A stretch of 24,034 bases of DNA, from the IMG/VR virus record IMGVR_UViG_3300005935_000139, positions 1-24,034 of that record; one strand, 5' to 3'. The position numbers were made by a program, and so were the translations under genes. The DNA comes from a virus. Positions 1 through 6,340 of the stretch are shown here, one piece after another; position 1 is the first letter of the stretch; each line of letters starts with the position of its first letter. The notes below the pieces were generated by a model. That model was not told where the DNA came from. It searched no databases and worked only from the letters and a program-made list of their open reading frames with translations.

Positions 1-81
1 GGCAAAAGTTTGAACTTTCCCGTTTATCTTTATCTCCTTATCATCCATATCCCGAAATACATAAAACGTGTCAATTTTCAC
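1..81 (-). CDS. Start of an unidentified gene, cut by the window edge
   Basis: The first 27 codons of a minus-strand gene are visible. The likely start is the GTG at 81-79, which has a strong AAGGAGG ribosome binding site seven bases upstream and overlaps the previous stop codon as GTGA. The peptide begins MKIDTFYVFRDMDDKEIKIN and continues open to position 1. It is short, charged, and shows no signal peptide or membrane segment. It follows the lysis genes in the same transcript, so it may be another late gene, but its function cannot be judged from 27 residues. Confidence 0.6.
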   Translation of the reverse strand, partial: MKIDTFYVFRDMDDKEIKINGKVQTFA

Positions 82-254
82 TTAATAACCTCCTTCAAGG
101 ATTCATGGTATCCCCAGCCATTGTTATCCATAACCTGCAAAACGTATTTCAGAAATGGACATGCAACACAGATTTTACATGGACGTTTCGTATTACTTCG
201 ACAGACTCTGGTAATATGACTAATGAAATCTCGACTATTAACGTTTATCTTCAC
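78..254 (-). CDS. Small four-cysteine protein, 58 residues, function unknown
   Basis: This short gene starts with GTG at 254-252, overlapping the holin-candidate stop as GTGA, and ends with TGA at 80-78, overlapping the next GTG start in the same way. A GGAG sequence precedes the start by about seven bases. The double overlap in a compact operon is the main reason to believe it is real. The product contains Cys18, Cys26, Cys29 and Cys32 in the stretch RPCKICVACP, which could bind zinc or another metal, followed by an amphipathic, charged C-terminus. There is no membrane segment or signal peptide. Its place just after the lysis genes suggests a late accessory role. I do not recognise a family, and chance occurrence of a 58-codon frame is the main alternative. 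Confidence 0.6.
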   Translation of the reverse strand: MKINVNSRDFISHITRVCRSNTKRPCKICVACPFLKYVLQVMDNNGWGYHESLKEVIK

Positions 255-526
255 TTAACACTCCACTTCGCCGGTAAAAGTGGAACACCAGCCTGAATAA
301 TGTCGATAAGTTCATCCGCAAACTCTTGTTTCTCCTTCACCGTGAGGGCTTTTCCTCCAGGGGATCCGGGTCTCGTTGCTTTCCAATAATGTGACCCGGC
401 TTCCATGACTTGTTTCGCAAAATTCTTATACTTCGCCCCCATGGTTTTCCCGACGAATACACCGACAAGGGCAACAATAACACTGATGCCCCATTTACTG
501 AGAATTGCACTAAGAACTGCACTCAT
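251..526 (-). CDS. Holin candidate with one membrane segment
   Basis: The 91-residue product has one clear hydrophobic segment at about residues 10-30 (WGISVIVALVGVFVGKTMG), followed by a basic, then mixed charged, soluble C-terminal part. The start at 526 has a strong AAGGAGG site seven bases upstream. Size, the single N-terminal membrane segment and position directly downstream of the endolysin gene all fit a small phage holin, which would accumulate in the inner membrane and open it at lysis. No diagnostic holin motif is visible, so the call rests on topology and context. Alternatives are an antiholin or another small membrane protein. The gene overlaps the following 58-residue frame by four bases. 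Confidence 0.55.
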   Translation of the reverse strand: MSAVLSAILSKWGISVIVALVGVFVGKTMGAKYKNFAKQVMEAGSHYWKATRPGSPGGKALTVKEKQEFADELIDIIQAGVPLLPAKWSVK

Positions 527-581
527 GATAGTTCCTCCTTAATTAATGTTTAATGTGTTTATATAAAATAACTTATTACCT

Positions 582-1011
582 TTACAAAAGCAAGTCCTTT
601 TTGAACCGGGATACATCAAATAACTTCCCGGGACAGGATTTGTAACTTGCATAATCCCGATGCCCCTGAATATGATTAATCGGGATGGAGAAGATGGATT
701 TTAATGCCTTCACCAGTTGAACCCCCTTATTCCACTGTTCAGATGGGACTGGGGCAAGGTCGAAATTACCAAGGAAACAAATCCCTAATGATAAATGATT
801 CATGCCTCTCGTGTGAGCACCAGTAGTGTTTAACATCCGTCCTACCAATATTTCATAATCTCCTCTAACAAGCTCAATACCGAAATAACTAATGATACCC
901 AATTGCATTCCAACCAAGAGTTTCTGTGTGATATCGTCTAATAGCACTCCATGAGACCGTTTTGCTATCTTTTGTCAAACTATGGTGTAATATGATGTAT
1001 TTGGGTTTCAT
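582..1011 (-). pseudogene. N-acetylmuramoyl-L-alanine amidase (endolysin), disrupted by a frameshift
   Basis: Two overlapping frames together encode an Amidase_2/PGRP-type amidase, which cuts the bond between N-acetylmuramic acid and L-alanine in peptidoglycan. The first part, from ATG at 1011, reads [15 protein letters not shown] and ends GWNAIGYH at a TAG at 891-889. The second part resumes one frame over as FGIELVRGDYEILVGRM and runs to QGHRDY and KSCPGKLF, with the stop at 582. The expected zinc ligands of the T7-lysozyme type (His of ILHH, His of QGHRD, Cys of SCPG) are present, split across the two frames. Joining H directly to FGIEL leaves seven surplus bases, TAGTTAT. It may be a true mutation, an assembly error, or a recoding site at CAT TAG T. 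The start has an unusually strong ribosome binding site. Confidence 0.8.
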
Positions 1012-1015
1012 TGGC

Positions 1016-1026
1016 ATCACCTCCTT
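1016..1026 (-). promoter_or_regulatory. Extended Shine-Dalgarno sequence of the amidase
   Basis: The minus strand reads AAGGAGGTGAT, eleven bases complementary to the usual 3' end of bacterial 16S rRNA. It decides the start: the ATG at 1011 lies eight bases after GGAGG, a good spacing, whereas the ATG at 1017 is too close. The other amidase start copy at 1616 has only a weak GAGG and relies on overlap with the tail-fibre stop. Confidence 0.6.
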
Positions 1027-1060
1027 CAACTCTGTATTAGTATTGTTTATAACTTTACTA

Positions 1061-1089
1061 TTGACATTGTGTTTATATTTTATTACATT
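1061..1089 (+). promoter_or_regulatory. Probable sigma70-type promoter of the HNH gene
   Basis: On the plus strand TTGACA (1061-1066) is followed after 17 bases by TACATT (1084-1089), a consensus -35 box with a moderate -10 box. It lies in an AT-rich stretch immediately before the ribosome binding site (1098-1104) of the only plus-strand gene. It would let that gene be expressed independently of the late operon, although the predicted leader is very short. Confidence 0.45.
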
Positions 1090-1110
1090 ACTATTAGAAA
1101 GGAGTTCAAT

Positions 1111-1590
1111 ATGCCTCAAATTAGAAAAGTATGTCAACAATGTGGAAAAGTATTTCATGTTTATCCTTATCGCAAAGACACTGCAAAGTTTTGCTCAAAA
1201 TCATGTGGTTGTAAATCTCGAACTGGTAAATTAAGTAATAATTTCAAGACAGGACGTATAACAGATGTTAATGGATACGTTAGTATCAGAACTAACGGAA
1301 AATATATGTATGAACATCGATACGTGATGGAGCAACACTTAGGTAGAAAGTTATTAAAAGATGAAGCAGTCCACCATATTAATGGTGTTAGAGCAGATAA
1401 CAAAATCAAGAATTTAATTGTTATGAAGAAAAAGGCACATGATTCTTTTGAGTCGAAAAAGCGGTGGAGGGAAAACCCAGAGTCTTTCATAAGTAAAAAT
1501 AAAGAAAGATGCAATGCTGTAATAACAGAAAGACATCGCCGAGGGCAAAGATGCCAACGGTTCAAACCGTGTCCATTCCATACAATATGA
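1111..1590 (+). CDS. HNH endonuclease, probably a homing endonuclease
   Basis: The 159-residue protein has an N-terminal zinc-ribbon-like set of cysteines (Cys8-x2-Cys11 and Cys28-x3-Cys32) and then an HNH nuclease core, with Glu68-His69-Arg70, the His88-His89-x-Asn91 pair in [17 protein letters not shown], and Asn97 and Asn101. Such phage HNH proteins cut or nick DNA and often promote their own spread. The ATG at 1111 is chosen because AAAGGAG lies just upstream. It is the only gene on the plus strand, is visibly AT-richer than its neighbours, has its own promoter, and sits between two copies of the amidase start, so it looks like a mobile insertion. Its 3' end overlaps the right-hand amidase remnant. 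Downstream of its stop the plus strand is antisense to the tail-fibre gene, with no terminator seen. Confidence 0.88.
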   Translation: MPQIRKVCQQCGKVFHVYPYRKDTAKFCSKSCGCKSRTGKLSNNFKTGRITDVNGYVSIRTNGKYMYEHRYVMEQHLGRKLLKDEAVHHINGVRADNKIKNLIVMKKKAHDSFESKKRWRENPESFISKNKERCNAVITERHRRGQRCQRFKPCPFHTI

Positions 1591-1616
1591 TGCAGGATTA
1601 TGTATTTTGGTGTCAT
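1587..1616 (-). pseudogene. Remnant of a second amidase start ([10 protein letters not shown])
   Basis: Ten codons starting at ATG 1616-1614, which overlaps the tail-fibre stop as ATGA, encode [10 protein letters not shown]. This matches [10 protein letters not shown] at the start of the amidase at 1011. After the second His the frame runs into sequence antisense to the HNH gene and no longer resembles an amidase. The two copies share residues but differ at several third positions and one leucine first position (for example CTG CAT CAT versus TTA CAC CAT), so this is not a recent perfect duplication. It is probably the original, translationally coupled start, cut off by the HNH insertion. Confidence 0.7.
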
Positions 1617-3541
1617 GTTAAGTCCTCAGCAATGTGACCATCTTCAATTTTATAATCAATACTATCGATTGTTACAGGCGATTTATCTATGTAACCGTCA
1701 TGTCCGTGCTGTGCGTCGCTTCCTACATGGGTATTGAAAGCGGAAACAAGGATATCAAATTCAGCTTTAGTCGCGTAGTTCGTGGTATGGTGAGTATTAT
1801 CATGGTTTTCCGCATGATGGGCATTGTCATTACCAACATGGGTATCATACCCGGATTTAAACACCGAAACATCAACCCCGTCTATCGTCATCGTATGTGC
1901 ATCATTGGCATGATTTGTAGGTGTAAAAGCTGTATGATGAGCATTGACATTACCCACATGATCGTCATACCCAGATTTAAACGTTGCAATATTTACCGCA
2001 TCCACATTACCGGTAACGGCAATATCCCCAGTCACAGCAAGTCCAGATTGGAGTGTGAGAAGTCCTGCAATATTAGCCACTCCTTCAATATCTGCCCCAC
2101 CATCCGCATTAAGGAGACCATCAATTTCTAATGAACCTTTAAAATATCCAAGCCCAGTGTTCTCAACTTTAAATACCTGCACGGAATCTTTCTGAAAAGC
2201 TATCTGCGATACTCCCATATATGCGTAACTGTTCCCATCATCACTACCTAAATATATAGCAGCATTATCAGATTTAACTTCCATTCCAGGGGTAGCACTC
2301 CACCACAAAGTATCATCAATTATTATGACAGGGTCATTGGCGTCATTATATAATATGAAATTATTAGTTGCGTGGCTAAGAACTATCCGTTGATTGGCAG
2401 CAGCAGTTTGAATTGTGAGACCCGTGAGACTGCCTGCAGTAACTGCTCCTACTGCTGTAATTTCCAGAGCATTTACATAACCAGTATCTATGGTATTCCC
2501 AACGATTGTAGTTACTCCTGCTGCGTCCTCAGCAGTTCCGATAGCAACATTTGTTCCTACTGTGAGATTTGACACTGTAATGATTGAAGCATTTATTGTT
2601 CCAGCAGTGAGCTTATCAGCGGAAAGGTCATTGATTTTCCCATCATTCACAGCAAGATTGTCGATTTTAGCCGTGGTAACTGCGAGATTATCAATTTTGG
2701 CTTCCGTGATAGCGGCATTAAGGATGAAGGCAGAACCGATTACCATGTTAGCAGACGAGTTCCAAACTAACTGGACAACGCCACTTTCATTCGTTGCAAT
2801 CATAAACACTCCGGCACCAGAGGTATATCCTGCTGTGCCAGCATAATTCGAGACATACGGATCTATTATAGTTCCGGAACCACTTGCAATTGCTCCTCCC
2901 CAATATATATAAATATGGGAAGTGTTTCCAGTCACAATCTTATAATAGGCACCTCCATAAACCAAGTAATGCTCATTCCATGTGACGATTCCTGGTGCAG
3001 GTGTATTATCACTCCACGAATCTCCGGTGAGGACGATGGTATTATCAAAGCGTTTCGTTGCAGTTATGGCGAAATCGGCGATTTCTGTTGGGGTGATCCC
3101 AGCAGTCGTTCCAGAAACTCCGGCAGTGGTTGTAGGGTAAAATGAGCCTGTAACTCCTGATGTATTCCTCGCTCTTATCCAATAGTACCGTGTGACACCG
3201 GAACTCCCCAGTTCATCAACGTAGTAATCTGCCCTGACTTCTGCAATCTTGGACGAACTTCTTCGAGTATTTACTGTATTTCTCCAGATTTCCATGACAT
3301 CAAAATCTGTGTCTTCCGGGTCACTCCAAGATAGATAAAGCTGAGTAATACCCGCGGTGACCGTAAGGCTTGACCCGTCACCCGGGCCCGTGGTCTTTCC
3401 CTGAATTTCTACCGTGATTTTCGGACTATCTTCTGCTGCTTGAAGCCTCCCGCCTCGACCAACAGATTGCACCATAATTTCCATTTCATGTCCAACAATC
3501 AAGTCTTTCGTAATAGTAACTTCTCTATCTCTCGTTCTCAT
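1613..3541 (-). CDS. Tail fibre protein with FN3-like domain and His-rich tip
   Basis: The 642-residue protein is probably a trimeric fibre at the tail tip. Residues about 58-140 resemble a fibronectin type III fold (LYLSWSDPED, then RYYWIRARNTSG). Residues about 278-310 carry the tandem helical unit AKIDNLAV, followed by DLSADKLTAGTI, a signature common in phage tail-tip and fibre proteins. A long glycine-, alanine- and threonine-rich beta region follows, then a C-terminal tip rich in histidine with repeated FKSGYDxHVGNxNAHH units. The start overlaps the preceding stop as ATGA and has only a weak ribosome binding site, so translation is probably coupled. The C-terminus is likely the receptor-binding end. 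It resembles the C-terminal portion of a lambda gpJ-like protein encoded as a separate gene. Confidence 0.75.
   Translation of the reverse strand: MRTRDREVTITKDLIVGHEMEIMVQSVGRGGRLQAAEDSPKITVEIQGKTTGPGDGSSLTVTAGITQLYLSWSDPEDTDFDVMEIWRNTVNTRRSSSKIAEVRADYYVDELGSSGVTRYYWIRARNTSGVTGSFYPTTTAGVSGTTAGITPTEIADFAITATKRFDNTIVLTGDSWSDNTPAPGIVTWNEHYLVYGGAYYKIVTGNTSHIYIYWGGAIASGSGTIIDPYVSNYAGTAGYTSGAGVFMIATNESGVVQLVWNSSANMVIGSAFILNAAITEAKIDNLAVTTAKIDNLAVNDGKINDLSADKLTAGTINASIITVSNLTVGTNVAIGTAEDAAGVTTIVGNTIDTGYVNALEITAVGAVTAGSLTGLTIQTAAANQRIVLSHATNNFILYNDANDPVIIIDDTLWWSATPGMEVKSDNAAIYLGSDDGNSYAYMGVSQIAFQKDSVQVFKVENTGLGYFKGSLEIDGLLNADGGADIEGVANIAGLLTLQSGLAVTGDIAVTGNVDAVNIATFKSGYDDHVGNVNAHHTAFTPTNHANDAHTMTIDGVDVSVFKSGYDTHVGNDNAHHAENHDNTHHTTNYATKAEFDILVSAFNTHVGSDAQHGHDGYIDKSPVTIDSIDYKIEDGHIAEDLT
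1690..1984 (-). repeat. His-rich repeat units in the tail-fibre tip
   Basis: Two good copies of about 20 codons (1925-1984 and 1805-1864) encode FKSGYDxHVGNxNAHH, and a third, degraded copy near 1690-1750 encodes FNTHVGSDAQHGHD. Copies are 120 bases apart and differ mostly at synonymous positions. The intervening segments also contain His pairs (NHANDAH, NTHHTTN). Clustered histidines at a fibre tip may bind metal ions, as known for HxH motifs in the tip of the T4 long tail fibre; here that is inference. Confidence 0.65.
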
Positions 3542-5436
3542 TTATTCCAGACCCCCTGTATTAATCGTGTCCAATGCTGGTAACTCGTTGTGGGAATGTT
3601 TCCTACATTATGATTACTTTTACTCACGAAACCATGATATTCACCATCATCCGTTACATATAAAACTACATCCCGGTCATCATAGGATGTCAAGGCATTC
3701 CATTCGCCCATCCAGTTCAGGTAGTCCGGAATCAGAAGCCAATTAGGATTCTGCCCGGACGTGGCACCGGAGAAATCCATCTCTGCGTCGATAACCATCC
3801 ACTTACCGGTACGGTTACCGCTACTGATTTCAGCCTCCACAGTAGCCTCAATGGGTGTCTGGATAGCTTTAGTGGCTTCCAGTTCCGCTTCCACAGTGGC
3901 TTCAACATTGACCTGTAGGGCTAAATCAATATCTATTTCCGCTTCCACAGTAGCTTCGATAGGTGTGGTTAATGATGTATTGACTTCTACTTCCGGCTCT
4001 ACCGTTGCCTCGATGGGTGTCGTTATCCTGCTCGACGTACTTAATTCCGCCTCTACAGTTGCCTCGATGGGGATGGTTATAGCCATGGTCGTCCCGACTT
4101 CGACTTCAGCCTCTACCATGGCTTCGATAGGCGTGGTCAGGGCTTTATCTCCCTCAATTTCAGCCTCAACTGTGGTTTCTATTGGAACTTGTAAAGCAAT
4201 ATCAACGTCAATTTCAGCCTCAAGTGTTGCTTCCGCCCCAACAGTAATATCTTGTGAAACTGTATATGTAAATGATATATAAGGATCTGTAGCCCCCAAA
4301 TGGCTGGCAAACCGTACATATTCATCATCGGCAGGGAATGAATACAATTGGTCTTCTCTTGAAATTACACATATTTTAAGTGTTCCCTCTGATTGTGCTA
4401 ACACCGCAGCTTTTCCAGAGGCATTAAAGACCAATGTGTTCCAGTCACCAAGAGAAAATCCAGATGTATTCCAAGAATTATTCAATACTGTACCATTATG
4501 TTTGTGGCCTGCTCTCCATCCATCAAATGTGTTATAATCTGATACTTGGATGGCGGTATAGTCCGATGTATATATATAAATATGAAAGTCCGTAGTTGAT
4601 GCGTTAAGAGTCCCATACATAATTAAAGAGCAGGAGTCACAGGAAGTCATTTCTGGGATGCCAACGAAACTCATAAAAGTTCGAAATACATTATTAGTTG
4701 GACCTGCTGTTAATCTTTGCCCTGCTGATAAAAAATCAGCCGCAACACCAACACCTGTAACAGCATCTCTCGCTGTAGGATAATCAGTCACACCACCGCC
4801 ATAAATAAGCCCATCAGTAGAGGCTTTAATTGTTGTTGGGTCAACTATTATTGGAAATTTTTTACCATCAGTATTAATTGTATAAGTGAGTATATTTCCA
4901 ACAATAGAGGATTCAATATTTACTCTATTATAATTGGCATCCTCAGCAGTGGGTTGGCATAATGATATATTATTAGATGTGAATTTCCAGTTCAAAACAG
5001 TTGGGGCTTCATTATTTAGTAGCGTAATGTTTTCTTTAATACCCAATTTTGTGGTTTCAACTTCAATGGTTAAATTTTCAGATTCATCAAATAATGCTTC
5101 AAATTCAATCCATCTATCATCAGCCTCAAACCTGTAATTCCATGGTTTATCCTTATCAAAATGAGCACGATAATTCCCTGCGTTTGTTTCATATTGATAT
5201 TTATGAGTACCTTTCTTTTTCTTCACACTCGTGTCAATAGATTTGAACTCACCATCTATATCTTTATAATGAATTGGACCAGAATATATCTTGGCTCGTC
5301 TCTTATTGCCCCCAAGACTGGATACTTTAGCATTCGCAGTCCGCTCGGATAATATTTCACTAATCTCAACTTTATCAATCGGCTTAATGCCTGATACGGA
5401 TTTGGGATTAGAGGCTATGAAATTTTTAACATCCAT
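3538..5436 (-). CDS. Putative tail-associated protein with repeat array and C-terminal tryptophan module
   Basis: The 632-residue product has three parts. The N-terminal half (to about residue 400) is beta-rich, with many aromatic residues and segments such as YEVETT-like strands and NAGNYRAHFDKDKPWNYRF, reminiscent of wall-associated or DNRLRE-type surface proteins, though I cannot assign a family. Then come eight tandem units of 18-20 residues with core PIEATVEAEIE. The end (about the last 60 residues) carries a module with spaced aromatics, WMGEWNALTSYDDRDVV, then GEYHGFVSKSNHNVGNIP and a final tryptophan pair, resembling small chitin-binding (CBM5/12) modules. It lies between tail-tip and fibre genes, so it is probably a virion adhesin. 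Start 5436 has AAAGGTG just upstream; the stop overlaps the next start as ATGA. Confidence 0.6.
   Translation of the reverse strand: MDVKNFIASNPKSVSGIKPIDKVEISEILSERTANAKVSSLGGNKRRAKIYSGPIHYKDIDGEFKSIDTSVKKKKGTHKYQYETNAGNYRAHFDKDKPWNYRFEADDRWIEFEALFDESENLTIEVETTKLGIKENITLLNNEAPTVLNWKFTSNNISLCQPTAEDANYNRVNIESSIVGNILTYTINTDGKKFPIIVDPTTIKASTDGLIYGGGVTDYPTARDAVTGVGVAADFLSAGQRLTAGPTNNVFRTFMSFVGIPEMTSCDSCSLIMYGTLNASTTDFHIYIYTSDYTAIQVSDYNTFDGWRAGHKHNGTVLNNSWNTSGFSLGDWNTLVFNASGKAAVLAQSEGTLKICVISREDQLYSFPADDEYVRFASHLGATDPYISFTYTVSQDITVGAEATLEAEIDVDIALQVPIETTVEAEIEGDKALTTPIEAMVEAEVEVGTTMAITIPIEATVEAELSTSSRITTPIEATVEPEVEVNTSLTTPIEATVEAEIDIDLALQVNVEATVEAELEATKAIQTPIEATVEAEISSGNRTGKWMVIDAEMDFSGATSGQNPNWLLIPDYLNWMGEWNALTSYDDRDVVLYVTDDGEYHGFVSKSNHNVGNIPTTSYQHWTRLIQGVWNK
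3805..4242 (-). repeat. Eight tandem 54-60 bp repeats encoding PIEATVEAEIE units
   Basis: The reading frame contains eight successive units of 18 residues (one of 20), each with a core close to PIEATVEAEIE followed by a variable, charged or Ser/Thr spacer. The DNA copies are clearly related but diverged, mostly at wobble positions, so the array is not a very recent expansion. The strict alternation of hydrophobic and acidic residues predicts beta strands. Such arrays can change copy number by slippage or recombination and so alter adhesin length. Confidence 0.85.
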
Positions 5437-5445
5437 AAATCACCT

Positions 5446-5859
5446 TTATTCAGGAATATCAAGTTTCAGGGCAATAGGGTCAAGTGTGAATGTATCACCA
5501 TCCGCAAATGTCTTAACACCGAAATTCTCAGCACCATAAATCTTGTCACTGGTCACACCCTTGACAGCCCAACCATACACGGTTAAATCGCCTGTGATGT
5601 TAAATACCACGCCAGTTCCCGTCTGGTACGTGGAAACCACTGGGTCGGCATCTGTTGCAGCATCCCAGTTTGCCTTGGTCAATGTAACCTTTTCCCCACC
5701 AACGGTTGTGATTTCAGTGAGGTCAGCGTTTACAGTTGCATCCGTAATTGCTTCATCGTTCGAGAATAAAATTACTTCTTTGTCTTCAGGGGTAGCGTTG
5801 TCTAAATAGACTGCATCAGATAATTCCCTGAGACCTTCTTTCGTCATCTGTCCTGCCAT
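5446..5859 (-). CDS. Putative tail-tip associated protein, paralogue A
   Basis: The 137-residue protein is rich in Thr, Val, Asp and Gly and has no Lys-rich or membrane segment, as is usual for virion beta-sandwich proteins. Its C-terminal half contains VYGWAVKGV, then IYGAENFGVKTFADGDTFTL, which matches in pattern the end of the next gene upstream (EITEWGIFNA, LMDRAVFTARSVANG). This pattern of a tryptophan-glycine turn followed by F....V..G....F is common in small proteins encoded beside phage tail-tip genes. I see no enzymatic motif. A good AAGGAG site lies seven bases before ATG 5859. It is probably a small structural component or adaptor of the fibre. Confidence 0.55.
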   Translation of the reverse strand: MAGQMTKEGLRELSDAVYLDNATPEDKEVILFSNDEAITDATVNADLTEITTVGGEKVTLTKANWDAATDADPVVSTYQTGTGVVFNITGDLTVYGWAVKGVTSDKIYGAENFGVKTFADGDTFTLDPIALKLDIPE

Positions 5860-5870
5860 TGTACTTCTCC

Positions 5871-6332
5871 TTATCCACCGCTTAATGCGGTATGATTGTA
5901 AGTGAATTGAAATTGATATCCGTTTGCTACTGATCTCGCTGTAAATACTGCTCTATCCATAAGGGTGTTACCTGTAAGGGCATTGAATATTCCCCATTCT
6001 GTGATTTCATAATTACCATCATAGGTAATTGTTGCAATACTCTGAAACGTCTTTACTGTTGCTCCTTGTACCTGTGTGCCAGTTACTCGGGCTATTCCTG
6101 TCGGGGTTTCCAGGGTGGTGTTTCCGACAGCCTCTGCGGTAGTTCCAGTTCCAGAATCATGATATTTGAAATCTGCAATACCTGTTTCTGTTCCGAGTAA
6201 ACAATTAATGTAGTATTCCGCATAAGCATCCGTGATATATCTGGAACTAAGTAATCCTAAGTCCAGGATTTTCCCGCCCGGTGTTATTAATTTCCCGTAA
6301 AGTTCTGCTAAAATCTTAAAGTATGAATCCAT
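5871..6332 (-). CDS. Putative tail-tip associated protein, paralogue B
   Basis: The 153-residue protein begins with a helical stretch (MDSYFKILAELYGKLI), followed by a beta-rich region. Residues about 105-140 contain ITYDGNYEITEWGIFNA and LMDRAVFTA, the turn-and-strand pattern frequent in small tail proteins near phage tip genes. Middle residues with GTGTTAEAVGNTTLETPTG fit a metadomain often seen in such proteins. It resembles the following 137-residue gene in its C-terminal half, so the two may have arisen by duplication. GGAGG lies four bases before ATG 6332. It is probably a virion protein of the tail tip or fibre base; no catalytic residues are visible. Confidence 0.6.
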   Translation of the reverse strand: MDSYFKILAELYGKLITPGGKILDLGLLSSRYITDAYAEYYINCLLGTETGIADFKYHDSGTGTTAEAVGNTTLETPTGIARVTGTQVQGATVKTFQSIATITYDGNYEITEWGIFNALTGNTLMDRAVFTARSVANGYQFQFTYNHTALSGG

Positions 6333-6340
6333 GCCACCTC

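Noticed and set aside
527-581. AT-rich gap between the amidase and the holin candidate as a promoter or terminator
   Set aside because: There is no hairpin with a T run and no convincing -35/-10 pair; only the holin ribosome binding site is clear.
1027-1110. Minus-strand promoter (TTGAAC with TAATAA after 18 bases) for the amidase and holin
   Set aside because: The match is weak and expected by chance in such an AT-rich stretch; the late transcript from upstream can serve these genes.
962-1234. Plus-strand frame upstream of the HNH gene in another frame
   Set aside because: It overlaps the HNH gene in the wrong frame, is mostly hydrophobic by composition, and lacks a ribosome binding site.
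1167-1616. 149-residue minus-strand frame opposite the HNH gene
   Set aside because: Only its first ten residues resemble the amidase; the remainder is antisense to a clear HNH endonuclease.
3805-4242. Possible CRISPR array, because of regular repeats
   Set aside because: Units are tandem, without unique spacers, diverge at codon third positions and encode a regular peptide in a long frame.
3761-4282. 173-residue plus-strand frame opposite the repeat array
   Set aside because: It is a shadow of the repeat-bearing gene; the repeats make long open frames on both strands, and it has no ribosome binding site.
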